Shown: one piece after another, positions 13,384-37,341 of the stretch
Numbering within the stretch: the stretch's first letter is position 1
Layout: each line of letters starts with the position of its first letter
Assembly (NCBI GenBank): GCA_009823395.1
Contig: CM020512.1
Location: forward strand, 8,559,905-8,623,904
DNA length: 64,000 nt
Direction: 5' to 3'
From: Thamnaconus septentrionalis
Lineage: Eukaryota > Chordata > Actinopteri > Tetraodontiformes > Monacanthidae
Program-made: the position numbers and the translations under genes
Notes under the pieces: generated by a model
Told to the model about the DNA's origin: nothing
The model's database searches: none
What the model saw: the letters and a program-made list of their open reading frames with translations, nothing else

Positions 13384-15130
13384 TGGCCGCCGCCAAAAAA
13401 TGGGAGATATTAAAGTTTGGGCACTGAGGCAGGACGGCCCCTGTGAACTCTAACGTGAGCTGGAACACAAACTGCACAGACGGCACCAGGGACCAGGAGA
13501 ACAGGGTTGATCCGTCGGGGCAGAACAAAAACTGGCTATACATTTGTGATTTCTTCATTCTTATCCTCACTGCTGGAAATCCAGCAAATATACAACAAGG
13601 CTGCGTCGACTAGACTGTATATTTAGACGTCTGTTTTTCTTTTTATCACCCATGTTTCTTTTTTTCCTGTACAGATGCAATTCATCACTTCATTCATTTT
13701 TTTTTCCCAAAAAATCACATTCCTGTTTCAGTTTTTAGAAAAACAACAACCAAAAAAAAATCAGTCATCGAGTCAATGGCATCCTGGGTTTTAAGGGCCG
13801 TGATCACCGGACAAATAAGCCAATCGCACTGACGCACTGAGTGACAACCTGGAGGTGGGGATGATGTCACAGCGCCCCCTAGTCCGCCCTCCCTGTCGGA
13901 CCAATGAGGACGCAGCGTCCGGAGGCCGAGCTGGCCCAGCCAAGTTGAAGAGACGATGTTGTACTGAGGCAAAAAAAAAAAAAAAAATGCAAGCTGGACT
14001 GTCCTGCTGCTGCCTCCGAGATAAAAAAAAAAGAAGAAAGAAGCTATAATCATAAAGAAAAAAAAGGTGTTTTATGAAAAATGCGGATACATTTGCGGTA
14101 CTCTGTATGTACAGGATCTTTTTGTTTTGTTGTGTTTTTTCATCACGTTAGGGCAATCATAAAAATGAAAATGGGATTAAAACTAATGTAGCACTTGAAT
14201 TTAAAAAAAAAACAACAAAAAAAAACAAAATCCCATCGTCTTGATGTGTCTTACAATTACAAAAATAAAAGGGATTGTAATAAATACAATAATAAAATGG
14301 TTAGTTAGAACCGAGATGTTTGTAGCAAATATAGGGAGAGGGTGAAGTTTGCCAAATGTAAAGCAAGAAGAAGAAAAAAAAAAACGAGTTTCTGGATGAT
14401 GATGAGTCTTGTTTTGGTTGAGATGATTTCACATTTACCCATCGCTTAGTTTGCAATTTCAACGCTGTCTCATTGTTTTTTTTTTTTTTGATTCATTTGT
14501 CTGTTGGTTTGATATTGACGAGGGTGAAACTTTACGCCTTTGATAATTCCAGACATTTTAGAAAGCAAGAAAAGAAAAAAAAAATCATTTCTAAAGTGCC
14601 TGTTTGTGAAACATCAGATTTCCCGCCCCGCTCCTTTCCTGTGTTTAATGGGGCGACTGCTTTGCTGGTGTGGCAGGAAGTGCGGAACGGACACTTCCTG
14701 CTGGCTCTTCACTGACTGCAAATCAATGTGTTACTGATGTTCCTTCCTTTACTTGAATTTTTACTGTATTTTCTATGACTCTGTTGTAGTTTATATATCC
14801 ATCTTTTGGAAAAGGGATATTTTTTTTGGAAAACATATTACTCCGGCTTTCTGGTTGCAAATTTCGCCTTCAGTGTTTTGTTTTTTTTGTCACACTGTTT
14901 ACCATATTACCAAAACTGATTTCTTTTTTTCGCTTCTCTTAGTTTTCATCACTTCCCCAAAGCGACTCTCGGCCCTCAAACTACCTTTCCATATCTTTTT
15001 GAGAGCTTCTCCATCAAAGAGCAAACTTTTGCTTTCCTCTCCCCTCTGTTGTTTTGTACTATTTAATAGCTTATTTATTTTTTACTCTTTTTATTTATTT
15101 ATACGAATAAACACTGAGCTGAAATTATAA
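13384..15130 (+). other. epha2: epha2 3' untranslated region
   Basis: About 1.75 kb of AT-rich, non-coding sequence follows the epha2 stop and runs to a canonical AATAAA at 15106. Earlier AATAAA-like hexamers near 14263-14295 offer shorter alternatives. The last 100 bases contain several ATTTATTT stretches resembling AU-rich elements that destabilise mRNA. The transcript end is inferred from the signals only. Confidence 0.55.
15106..15111 (+). promoter_or_regulatory. Polyadenylation signal, epha2 (candidate)
   Basis: Canonical AATAAA directly after an ATTTATTT-rich tail. It is the last good signal before sequence composition changes to ordinary intergenic DNA. Confidence 0.5.
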
Positions 15131-18100
15131 ATGAAGGGCGTTCCCTCTGTTTCTAATGTTTCCTCTTTGACTTTAGAATGATTCAGACCTTGGATTCCCT
15201 TTGAGTGCACTAGCGGAGTGACGTCCCGGGTCGACCGTCTGATAGACAGAAAGCAGAACGAAGAGATAACTGTTGCTTTAAAGGACCCTTAATTCCAAAA
15301 TTCACTTTACCTGACGACCAACGTGTCCCTCCAGGCTCCTCACAGACAAGAAAAAAGCCAGTTCACTTTTTTGAGTTGGTCCACTTTTCAGAATTGGTCC
15401 TTTGTGATATGACAGAACAATGGACAGAATACGGGCCCTTTAAAGGCAGCAGTGGGCGGTTCCACCCGCAGGTTCCGTCCTAATGCTGCCCTTCGCTTTA
15501 ATGCCAGACTCAGAACCTCTAATGTTCATGTGCTGCAAGTTTACAAACACGCTCACAGACACGTCAGCAGTGACGGACAAGTCTGAGATTTTAAAATGCC
15601 TAAAAAAATTAAAACCATCCCGATATTAAACTCTTAGAACAAAAACAAACTCTGCAAAGCTCAATATTTACTAAATGGAGGAACGAGAGTTCCGACTCAT
15701 CTGCTGTTAGATGAGTTTCGCTTTGGGGAGAAAAATAAAAAATGTGCAACACCACATATTTCATTCCCATGAACTCTGCTGCTGGAGAAAGGTCAGAGTG
15801 AGTGGGATTTTTTAACCTTTAAAACTCTGGTTTTCAACTGAGGGAAACCTTATCAACCTCTGCACAGAACTCAATTTGACCTACAAGGTATCCAGCATGA
15901 AATGCAATCTTTCCTTCAAAACACACTCAAATGTCAGAAATTTTTATTTGGGAGTTTGAAATTCTTTCAACCTTAACTGGAATGCAGCCTACGGGATAAG
16001 TCAAGGGAGGGTGGGGGTTGCAAGAAGAGTGTTAGCAAGTAAACGTCTTGGACAAAATATGCAAATCAGGTGAAAAGCATGGTACCCCGGTCCAGACCAG
16101 ACATGCTCCGCTCCTTGCTAATGGCGTGCGTCACCACCAGGTGATCCACTTGTCCTTATCTCTGCTCCTGCTGACCTTGCGGTGGCAGGGAAGTCCCCGG
16201 CGCCGCCTTCGGGTTCCTTGAAAATTATCAGCCTTGACTGATTGATGCAAGTGACAAAGCCTTAAATGCATTCCCCAGATAAGCGCAGCACTCGGGGAGG
16301 AGGAATGTCAATATTTAGCGACTGAATTAATCTGCGGGTCGGCACTGAGCTAGCGAGAGAGGGCCCGGAGCCGAGGGGAGCATGGGAACTTGGATCAGTA
16401 ACCAAATCCCTTGTGAGTCTTTTTGTCCTTGACTTCCAGCTGGCCGTGTGTTCTTACCTTCGTCCAGCCGACGGGATGCCTCGAAATAGTTTGAGCTCTG
16501 TGCGGCGAGCGTAAGCCGAGAAAGTCTCCCTGGACTATTTTTCCACCGCCTCGTCCCTCCCTTTGCCGCCGCGTTTCACAGCTTAGTGTATTTTTTCACC
16601 CCTCGGTGGAAAACAACAGAAAGAGAAGCAGAGTTTAGCAGGGCTTCACAGTGCCTCAGAGTTCCAGCTCTGAAATCTCCAATAAAGTCCAATAAAGAGA
16701 ATTTTCAATCCGTCTTAGTTTTCAACGGGCTTTAGCCTCCTTCCAGTTGTGGGATGCCCTGCAAAAACCACATGGAGGTGAAGAAAGAAAAGGCAGTCAC
16801 TTTTGGCCCTATAGCTTGCTGCTGGATTAGCGTGGGTGGTACAGCAGCAGCAGTGGTTTATATTAGAAATAAATAGAATTTTCTTTTCATTAACAGGAGA
16901 TCAGAGACAACATGAAACAGTGTTTGTTTTTTTTTGCTTGGCGGCAATTATTTAGCTTTATTTTCATTTTGCTTTGCTCTACAAAAGTTTTAGCAGCTAG
17001 TCACGGCTAACACGCATACAGGAAGACTCAAGCTGTGTATATCTAACTGATTGATTTTTCCACTTATAATTTGGAAGACAAATCTATAATCTATAATAAA
17101 ATTAACACCTCAGTGGATTATTTTTGTTTCTAAAAACTAGTTCAAACAATAAAGTATCAGAGCGCCTGTAAGTATTTAGTCAGTTTATTTTTAGTTTAGT
17201 CAGATCAATCAATCAAGTCCAAATTAGTGAGGTCACTGACATTTACCCCCGTGTTGCTGCTTCAAGTTTTGGATTCCTGTTTATTTTGTAAGTTCCTTCC
17301 GTGTGGGTGTGGTCTGGCTTTGTATTTCCTGTCCGTGCTGTTTCCCCTCACCCCACTGCTTATCACATGACACACCTCACCTGACTGACCTCTCTGGTGT
17401 GTTTAAGGCTCCTCGGCAGAGGCTAGCGGCTAGCCACCGTGTTGCTAGTGCCCCCCACGGGGAGGCCTGCGGCTGCCCGGCAGAACAGGCGCTCGGTTCC
17501 TGTGGCAAACCTGTCTGTGCTGTGTTTGAGCTTCTCCTCTATTTTTTCCAAACCCTCTAACTTTCTGAACACGGGAGATAAAAACCCAAGAGGGCCGAGG
17601 AAACGTTCCATCTGGCGTCGTGCCCCGCTTCGCTTTCGGCGCTGACTTCATTTATGCAAATCCACGTCCGAGCCCGCTCCCCCCCCCCCTTTCTCTCTCG
17701 AGCACGCTGCACGCGAGGGAGTTTGGTTCGTGTCGCTGTCGTCGGCAGTAACGTGATTATCCTCGCTCGGCAGGGGCTGTGAATGCGCCGACGTTTGTGT
17801 CTTGTCATTAGGACTGTAAATGACAGGGACGCATGGGGAGACGCAGAGAAAGGCTGGTGGGAGGGGGCGGGGGGCAGCGAGAGAGGGGCCCGCTGGTGTT
17901 GCCGGGGGTTGGAGCTGCAGATTTGAGCCAGACCAGGGCTTTACTGCCCGCCACAATAGCATGTGTGGTGATTGTGTTGAAGGCTTGGCGTCCACGGCTG
18001 CAGCGGGGCCCTCCGCTGGTGTGTGTGTGCGGCTTTCGCTTTTTTGGAGTTTTTTTTTTTTCCTCCTTTTTTTTCTCTCCCTCTTGCCCCTCCCTCCTGC

Positions 18101-18941
18101 CTGCGGCCTGTTAGATGTCTTTGTTCTCGGGGCGAAGGTCAATTGGAGGAGAAATAAGGAAAGAAGGAAAACATTAGCGTGGCAGCGCTCATGTGTGACC
18201 TCTCCCTCGTACCGCCGCCCTGCCATGTTTAAATGTTCCTTTTTTCTTCTTCTTTCCTCCCCCCTCCTTTTTTCATTTCGCTCTTTTTTTGTTTTGTTTT
18301 AAGCTCTCTGTGTCATGCCTGGATCTGACAAAGCGGCAACGCTGAGGAATTTACATCCCGGATAATTTTAGCGATGGGTTCCTGACCAGAAAACACATCC
18401 TCCAATTTCTGTCTATATTGGTCCTCCGGCTTCTTTTCCGCCTCCTGCTCCTCTCACCAGCGCCTGCGGGGCTTCTGCCGATGATTCCGCTCCCAGAGTC
18501 TCCACCAAGACCTTCAATTTTCCTATTTTTCCCTGCATTCTGGACTTAAAGATTTCATATGACCTCATCCTGGATGACACTCTGATTTGCACCGACGCTC
18601 CTCGCACGGTTTAATCTGTGCCAGACAAAAAAAAAAAAGGAGGGCTACAGGAGGAGCAAAAAATTATTACCAGCGTGTAGTATTTCCCAAACTTTGCTGC
18701 TGGATCTGTTTGATGTCAGCACGAGGCGACATGAGGGGGAGTGGAGAGCAGAAACACAAGCCGCGTGTTGACATAAGCCCCGTCCTGCTGCGGACTTGCT
18801 GTATATTTTGAAACGCTGGCCTAATTCGCTCCATACTCCCCCGCTAATGACGCTGCTGATGTCACTCAGCACGTAAAAAAATTCTCGCCGATCCACTCTT
18901 TACAAGAGCAAGTAAACATCTGGCGCTGCTCCTCAAAAAGC

Positions 18942-19026
18942 TCTTCTTCTTCTTCTTCTTCTTCTTCTTCTTCTTCTTCTTCTTCTTCTTCTTCTTCTCT
19001 CTTCTTCTTTTCTTTCTTTCTTTCTT
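18942..19026. repeat. TTC trinucleotide microsatellite
   Basis: Near-perfect CTT/TTC repeat to about 18997, continuing as imperfect TTC and TTTC units. A polypyrimidine tract of this type can form triplex DNA and is prone to length change. Confidence 0.95.
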
Positions 19027-20485
19027 TTGGTCCAGGACAGACTCTTTAAACTGGACCAGTGAAGGCCAGTTTTAAGTGCAAGACACGTCGTACCGCTCCA
19101 AACCTAGCATCATCCTACAACTGCGGGTCTGAAGAGTCTAGTCGGTGTGATAGCAGGGTTTTCAAGTGCTGCGTAATGAGAGTGTGCTCATTTTTTTTTT
19201 CAAATTGATCTGTTTACTGCAGATGGAACTCACAGGGAAGCTAAAACGTTTTTAATCTCCAATGTTTTTAAGAGCAAATTGTGTAATTTCTGCACAGTTT
19301 TGCAAAAGAATTATGAGAATTTAGCAAACGAGAGGAAGACAAAAAAAAAACAACACAATCAAATACACAAATGTGTGTGTTTGTGTGTATGTAGACAAGG
19401 TTAAGGAAATATGCAGAGCAACTATGCAAAATATAAAATATTTCAAACGACATAATTGCACCATGGAATCAGTGCGGCAGTTTATTCCGAGGATGCCTGA
19501 AGGTCTGAAGGAGGCTGAGAGCCGCACATTCCTGAGACGAGCTGAAATAGGTCCTTGATTTTTGCGCCGTTTTCATTGCTTCTTTCTTTATTAAAAATAA
19601 ACCAAGTCTCATGTCACACATGTTCAGGCCGCCCGTTCTCACATGTGTGCAGTTGCGTGATTACCGTCACTCGATAACTTCAAGAAAGCTGAAATCGAAA
19701 ACAGGATGCGGAGCAAAAAAGAGAAATGAGAGGACTTATTTCTACTTTTCCACAGCGGAGAGAGAAAACCTGCCGGAACATCTGCTTCTCTGGAAAAACA
19801 CGCCAGCACATGTCACGTACACGCACACGCGCGCGCACACAAACAGTGCATTCCCTACGCACAATTGCTCACTACCAAGTTCAGACTTTACTTCCTTCGT
19901 TACATTGGTGTGAGATTTTTCTGTAATTAAATCTGCGGAGGTGTCGCACCTGGCAGGGATGCAAAGGCCCCAAAAGGGAGACGCCGAGATCAAAAGGAGC
20001 AGCAACGCTGGAGGAAGGCTGAGCAACGCGAGGCAGCCGCAAAACCCATTGTGTTCCCGTTTGTTTTGGCAATACGAGCGTGTGTGAAGCTCCGGCGCTG
20101 CGTCACCGAGGCCGAGAGGAGCGCAAACACGGTTTAATGCACACACAACGACTCGTATACGTGTGAAACTGACATATTTGTGTGTGTGACGTTAGCGCTC
20201 TCCTTCGACGTGCGCATAATGGCAAGAGCGTGCACACAAAAACAACTTTCTCGACTGACAGAGTCTGAGGACCCGCAATTTTTTTCCTTATCATGCAGTC
20301 TCGACCCAAATTTATTCCACAGCACTGAAAATTTATTCCGCAAAAATAAAAACGGCAACCCGCATTCTAGCATGTCTACAAATTGAAAAATATAAACGAT
20401 AAATTAATGAATTAAATAGTCAATTATTGAATTGAACACATATATATTCTTTTTTGATAAAATGGGGAAAAGTGCCCATGAAGCC

Positions 20486-20563
20486 GCGACCCACCAATCA
20501 AAGCACCTCCACGACCCACTTTTGGGTCACAGCCCACCAGTTGAGAAATGCTGCTCTAAAAGG
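20486..20563. mobile_element. hAT-like transposon terminal remnant
   Basis: The segment carries the recurrent 'CGACCCACTTTTGGGTCA' palindrome and ends in 'GAGAAATGCTGCTCTA'. This resembles the ends of many vertebrate hAT non-autonomous elements, which read CAG...GAACC.CTG around a GGGTCGCGACCC core. No transposase is visible and the other end was not located. The family assignment rests on recall. Confidence 0.45.
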
Positions 20564-23433
20564 TGTTAAAAACTAATCTCCCAGACACAGCCCCTAGAGG
20601 ACCTTAGCGGTACTGCGACTTCACCATCTGCGACTGAGCAATATTTACAAGCGTTATTTTTCATCATCTAGGAGCTTTGAAAAGCTCACTTCCACTGCAC
20701 AACAGCTTGGGTGGCATTTCCTGAAGTGTTCCACGTGTTAATCAACTTTTTTTTCTCTCCCCCCATCAAAAGGAGAGCCAAAGGTCAAAATCGGCATTTT
20801 AACCACAGGATTCACAGAGAGAAGCAAAAGAGCAGCGGAGGCTCCCCCAGCAGGACGTGACTCTCCGTGACTCTACCTGCGACTTTATGGCTCCTTTCTC
20901 CTGCACGCCAGCTCTTTGTTAACCCCTCCCCCTCCCCCACTCACAGCCTTTTTTTTTCTCCTCCTCTAATTTCCGTCTGTCTGCATATGTTTGGGAGGCC
21001 ATTAATCGTCCGCCTCTGTGCAACATGCACCCCAGCAGATAATTACAGTCATTAAACCAATTAGGGAGCACATGGCGGGGAGGCTTCGCTCGGGCCCCGA
21101 GGCCTCGCTCTCCTCCTCCTCCTCCTCCTCCACCTCCTCCCCCCTACTCCGCCTCCTCCTGCTCCCCTCTCTCGCCGGACGGCCGAGGTGGTCCCACTGG
21201 AGAAAGTGTGAATGAAGAAAAGGAGCCAATTACTCGGGCTCAGCTCCGGATTAATGTCATTTCCTGTTGGCGTAGCCTTGAGAGACCTCGCCGGCATCGC
21301 CCCGAAACTAACCAAGACCAGCGCGAGCCTTTCCCATTTTCACATCCTCTCCTCCTCAACCTCTCCCCTCCTTTTTTCCACTTCCCCTCTCCCTTCATTC
21401 GGACCTGTGTCATCAAAAAATATCTGCGTCCCGGCGCTGAGTGGGCTATTTTGGTGATTTCTGTGGCCGGAGAGGAGGGGGAAAAAAAAAGAAGGGGATG
21501 AGAAGTGGCAGGAAAGGGAGGGAAGAGCGGTCAGTGTTGCAGACGGCGGTTTTTGGTGCTCAGTGCTCCGTATATCATGTGATTCTCAAGCTAATATTAT
21601 GGTTGTTGCAGTTCCTGACGCAGTGGGAGTTCTGGCAGAGCGAGGCCACGAAGTGGCCGCCGCACGAAGCTTTGATGACTTATTGGGACGATTGGCACCG
21701 CCGGGAACGCGGCCGGGAAAAAAAAGAAAATAAAGAAACGCGAACAAAAAGTCCCTCGCACTTCCACCGTAGGCGTTCCTGCGTCATCGCCGTCGCTCCG
21801 TGCGAGTTTCTTTGGCAGCGTTGTGCTTGGCAGGTGCCTCGAGGAGAACAAGGGCTCCACACGCTCTCTGACGGGACGGGGTCAAAAAGTGGTGGAAAGT
21901 GGATCTTGACGCGGCTCCAGGAGACACAAACAGAGACGAACGTATTGAATCCCCCCCGCCACCACAGGTTGAAGATAGCATCGTGGCCGTGGTAATGGTA
22001 ATGGTCTGCACATGGCTCTGCGACCCCCTCACCGCTCGAGCCGCAAAGTCAAGTGGGCGAGACCCATTTCTGTGCAGCTCTGTTGGATCGGGGCCTCTAA
22101 TGCAGTGTGAATACGAGGCTGGCCGCTCACTTTTTTTTTTGTACGAATCCACCAGTTCTGTTTCACAGCCCACTGGAAACTTTTGCAAAGTTGGACGAAG
22201 CCTGTTCAAAAGGGGCTAATTTGGATTGGTCCAGTTGCTCACAGCACAGAGCTTCCTATTGGTGCCTTCGCAAAACTAAAACGAAAACAGCAAAAATAAA
22301 TAAATAATAAAATCAAGAGACAAGACTTTACTGCTGTTCTGCTGTACAACAAATGTAGTCCTGCTGCGATAAAACCACAAGTCAAGCAGAAACTTCCTGT
22401 TGTTCCTACAAAATCCAAATCTTGGCTGCCTCTGTCTTTTGGCAAGATGCTGATTAGCCTGATCGCAGTCTGACCAGCTAAAAGCGATTCAGATCAGTGC
22501 TGGATCTGGATGCTGTTGTTAGATTTTGGACTTAAAATCTCACATTCATTTTTGTAAAATGTTTTACAAAAGCTTTTGCTCACCAAAACTTTTTTTCCCC
22601 CCTGTACGACTTTGCTGCACTTTGATGAAGTAGGGTGGGTGCATGAGTGTCTTAAAGTCATTCATCCCACACTGCACAGTCACACTGCACTTCCTGATTA
22701 TCTTGACGACTTTATTTCTGGAGAAAACTCAACTGCTATCAGTTTTGTATTTATTAACTAAATATTAACTACATATTTATTAACTAAATAAATTGGTCTT
22801 TTTTTTTTAGTGTGTGTTCTTCTCTGTGTGCTTCAGGTTTTGCAAGAGGAGCACAATCCAGTCAGGTGGTGAACAGTGGTGAGACCTGCAGCGTATAGGA
22901 ACAGGAAACAGTAAAGTTTTAATGTTTGTGCGTTTGTGCTCTTTCCTGTATTTCCTCACATATTTTCCATGACGGCACCGTCAGGTTTTTGTTCTGGAAC
23001 GAGATTCAACAACCTGCGGCTCAACTGCAGCCAAACCAGACTGAGTTCTATTTGTGTTCCTCTGCACAGGGTGAGTTTTCCCTGGCTGGAGGAGTCGGAG
23101 GGCCGCTGCGGGCACCTCCGAGTGTGAAATGTGGATCTTTTGTCACCGGGGAGCTGGGTGGGTCTATAAAAAGCACGGTGGTCCGTCAGCTTGACTTCCA
23201 GAGTTTTAAAAATACACCTCCAAGTTGTTCTCCCCCCGCCCCACCCCGACGACATGTTTTTAAATACGCGGGAGTGGGAAATCCCCGCTGTGCAAGAAAA
23301 GAAATATTTTTTTTTGCCAGAAGCTGATTTAATTTCAGAAAGGCAAAAGAAAAAAAAAACACTCCTCGCATCTGTAAGCTAAGCTAATTTAAGGCAGCCG
23401 TGTGTCTGTCGGGTGCGTATAGAAATGTTTTCT

Positions 23434-23435
<2 letters not shown>

Positions 23436-23507
<72 letters not shown>
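23436..23507. repeat. GT dinucleotide microsatellite
   Basis: About 36 uninterrupted GT units in the epha2-fam131c intergenic region. Confidence 0.97.
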
Positions 23508-24255
23508 GTCCAGTTTGCTCGGTGCCTCCAGGGGAAAAACAGCAATGATAGTGACTGAACGCCTGTGGCTTTTCCACTCGGGGTTTGTCTGTGTGTCTCT
23601 GTGGCTGCTGCGGAAACATTCCTCCTGCTCTCTTTCTGTGACTGAAAAAAAAACAAACAAAAAATAGAATAAAAAAAATCCACCTTCTTTTTCTGCCGGT
23701 TGTTTTGAGGAGGTAGTTTGATGTTGGAGATGCACACAAGGACAAACACGGCTGGTGGGACCGCGATGGAGGGTTGAAGGAGAACTGTGGAGCCGGGATG
23801 TGAATATCGACCAAAATTGATTTTATTTATTTATTTATTTTTCTTCAGCCATGTGCAAGGTGAGTGACAGGCAGGTAGACAAGCCAAATGGGATTAGAGC
23901 AAAGTCTCCCCAGGTGGCCTCACTTATTGATCACATCCTTTTAATTTTCTCCCCCGGAACTAAAACCCCAAGCTGTTTTCTTTCTCTAGTTTTCCACCAT
24001 TCCATGAGAATACAGAGGTGGAACTTGCGCAAGCAATTACATTTTTTTTATTTTTTTTTCGAGTTTGCTAAATTCACAGCTGCACTTCGGCTTGGCCGCC
24101 ACAAGAGGGCAGACTGCTTCTACTCAACTGTCCCTTGAAGTCTCCAGACCGGGAGAGCAATTTCAAAACTGTGGCTCATAAATCTTGAAAGAGTCCTGCA
24201 CATTCTTAGGAATGTTACAGCTAGATTTTTTAAAAATTCTTTCAACGAATTCTTC

Positions 24256-24396
24256 TTCGGCGATGAACTGGCGACCTGTCCAGGGTGTCACCCTGCCTTC
24301 GCCCTAAGACAGCTGGGATAGGCTCCAGCAGACCCCCATGACCCTGAAAAGGAACAAGCGGGTATAGAAGATGAATGAATGAATGAATGAATGAAT
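24256..24396 (+). mobile_element. L2/Maui-type LINE or derived SINE 3' tail
   Basis: Shows the widespread fish sequence 'CTGGCGACCTGTCCAGGGTG', then 'CAGCTGGGATAGGCTCCAGC', and ends in a GAAT tetranucleotide tail (24372-24395). This is the 3' end of L2-clade (Maui) retrotransposons and of SINEs that borrow it. Only the tail is present, typical of 5' truncation. Confidence 0.8.
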
Positions 24397-25603
24397 TCTT
24401 CTTCGCCTTTTCAATGTGATTTCATATAAAACAAAATAAACAAGGTGGCCAATTAATTTCTCAGAAATGAGAAAAGTCCACCCTTTACTTGTTTTGCTTT
24501 CTCCATTTTTCAAAAAAAGAGTGCGCTGAAACACAGACGCCTGAATATTATCACTTGTTGTGATGTAATGTGATGTCCCAACAGGCACTGACATCTCACC
24601 TCCACATTAGTGACGACACCTCCATGCAGATGTTGGCTCTGCCACTTTAGATGGTCTTGTTTTATCCCCCCTCTAAACTTGTGAAAGGTTGAAGGAAGGC
24701 TGTACACGGAGGGTTAAAAACGCTGTTTCCTGAAGATCTGTGGAGTTATTTAGAGAAGTAATCCTGCAATGCTGCTTTGCTTCAGTCCAGGGTGAAACAT
24801 AAAGTTTGATAGGACATTAAAGTGAATGCATCTAGATATTAAGATTTTTTTGTTGGACTGACTGTGTGTGTTTTGTAAGGACAGCAACCACCTGGAGCTG
24901 TTTCGGTCTGCTGTCGTGCCCACTGAGGGCCTGCAGGTGTCATTTAGAGACAAACAGTTTTCTGATGTTGTTCTGTGAGTATAATGGAAAAATCCAAAGG
25001 CTCTGCCTCCTCAATCAACCGTCCCCTGACAGTGTCTCACTTCTGGTAAGGCTTTTAGAGATGATTAGATCTGAGCTTCAAGAGACACTGAACTAAACAA
25101 AAAACTTTCACGACAACAATCTAATGGCAAGATCTTTTCGTACTGGTGATATATATTGAGATGTTTGCCTCGTGTTGAACATTAAGCCCTCGGATGGTTA
25201 TGTTGTATTTTGACTTGGATAAAGTGAACAATTTTCCTCACCTTGCCGAAAAACAAACCCTCCCTTTTCTCCGTGTTTGCCAAACTTTTTTTCCCACACC
25301 GTCAAACTCCTCGCATCAAATATTGCATCTTTGCTTACACAGACAATTTGTCTCTTGGGAAAGAAAATCAGGGGTGCTTCAGTTGCCACGGCAACAGCAC
25401 TTTCCCGTAAAAAGAGGCGAAGGAGCTGTTTGAGCAGGCGGTGTCAGTAAAGTCTCAGGGATGTGAGCATCAGGGAACACTGTCTCTTTACCACGGTGTG
25501 TGTGTGTGTGTGTGTGTTTGTGTGTATCTGTGTGTGCGTGTGTGCATGTGTTTGTTTGTTATGTCTGAAAAATATTTTCCAAGGTCACAGAAGACACAGA
25601 AAG

Positions 25604-26206
25604 ATTCATTCATTCATTCATTCATTCATTTTCTATACCCGCTTATTCCTGTTCAGGGTCACGGGGGTCTGCTGGAGCCTATCCCAGCTGTACACAGAAA
25701 GATACGCAGCAAAATTAATGTCCAAAACCTTGATGTAATTCTCAGACGTGCCATCATGTTATGCTACATTAGAGTATTATGCCAACACAAACCTCTGGTT
25801 TTTGTACTTTAAACTGTCTTTGACATTTTTTCTCAATCAACCTGGAAAAGAGAAGATTGGTTTTTCACTGACAAACAGTCCAAATCTCCCGGGATGATCA
25901 AAGAAGTCTGTCCCAGCCGTCTGAGGGAGAAGGCAGAGTTGAACAGTAGTTGCCACTCGGTCACATGATCACACAGAGGAGAAAACGTTTGCAGTCACAG
26001 TCACACCTGCGCGCAATTTGGAGTCTCCAGTGAACCTGATTGGAGTGTGGGAGGAAACCAGAGAACCTGGAAGGAAGACAAACAGGTGCACGGAGGACGT
26101 GCAAAAAACACACACAGACTGGCACGGGGCCTGGGATTTGAACCTGCACCCTGTGGCTGTGGCAAATGTGCCGCCGTGCCACCTTGGATCTGTTCAGTGA
26201 AGTTAC
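25604..26206 (-). mobile_element. Interrupted L2/Maui-type element, reverse orientation
   Basis: 25604-25692 is the reverse complement of the same LINE tail (CATT repeats, then the 'GGAGCCTATCCCAGCTG' block). 25985-26206 matches the more internal part of the family ('GTGGGAGGAAACCAGAGAACC', 'GCCGCCGTGCCACC'). About 290 bp between them does not match, so the copy looks interrupted or internally replaced. Confidence 0.65.
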
Positions 26207-26471
26207 AATCAAATCAATCCAAAAAAAAGAGGGGCACAGTTTGGATCTTTGGAACCTGACTGCCCCAAGTGCCTGCATGCTGTGGACTCAGTGACTTGAA
26301 TTTTGATTTGTCAAGATTTTTTCTCCTCTGAATGCACTGACAGTGCGGAAGTCACTCAGTAACAGTAACTGTTGGGAAGAATGAGCCATCTGTCCTGCTG
26401 CCCCTGGTCAGTGAGAGCCTTGAACGCAACTCCGTAAGTACAATTCATCAGACACTCACATCCATGTGGTG

Positions 26472-26500
26472 GATAGATAGATAGATAGATAGTTAGATAG
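26472..26500. repeat. GATA tetranucleotide repeat
   Basis: Short run of about six GATA units with one interruption. Confidence 0.9.
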
Positions 26501-26803
26501 AATATACAGATAGCCAGATCAATACATAGATGATAGGTTCTGCATGGGCTGAAGGAGAAGAGTGCAGTGGGAGGAGAGTAGAGGAAAACAGAGGGGAGGG
26601 GATTTGAAATCGTTCACGGATTTCCCTCGATTTTCTCCCTCGTCTCTCCCTCCCCCACCTCTCTCTCTCTGCCTCTCTCTCTCTTCAACTCTCTCCTCAG
26701 CTGAAGAAGCCCGTCAGTGCATCCTCCTGCTTCCACTCTGCCTCCTCGGCTAAGTCGTCCTCTGCTCGTCCACCTCCACCTGCGCCTCGCCCTCCAGCCC
26801 GCC

Positions 26804-26818
26804 ATGGTGAACAGATAA
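26804..26818 (+). promoter_or_regulatory. Upstream mini-ORF in the fam131c leader
   Basis: ATG GTG AAC AGA TAA lies 22 nt before the fam131c start in a fair Kozak context (GCCATGG). If the leader is transcribed as expected, this four-codon uORF would be scanned first and could dampen translation of fam131c. Confidence 0.5.
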
Positions 26819-26839
26819 CTGCCCGGCCGTCGCGACACC

Positions 26840-37341
<10,502 letters not shown>

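Larger units (their letters stand above)
15131..26700. other. Intergenic region between epha2 and fam131c
   Basis: I see no convincing exon here; all open frames are short and low-complexity. Contents: a TTC/TCTT repeat (18942-19026), a hAT-like terminal remnant (20486-20563), a GT repeat (23436-23507), L2/Maui-type LINE tails (24256-24396 and 25604-26206) and a GATA repeat (26472-26500). Two segments are dense in homeodomain or GATA-like sites and might be conserved enhancers: about 16060-16380 and about 20990-21075. Confidence 0.6.

Noticed and set aside
20180..20386. Small frames around the CA/CG-rich stretch as possible exons
   Set aside because: No splice sites in phase, no resemblance to known proteins, and adjacent to a transposon remnant.
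23379..23814. Three overlapping minus-strand frames of 118-141 codons
   Set aside because: Again created by a GT/CA microsatellite lacking stops; no conserved segment.
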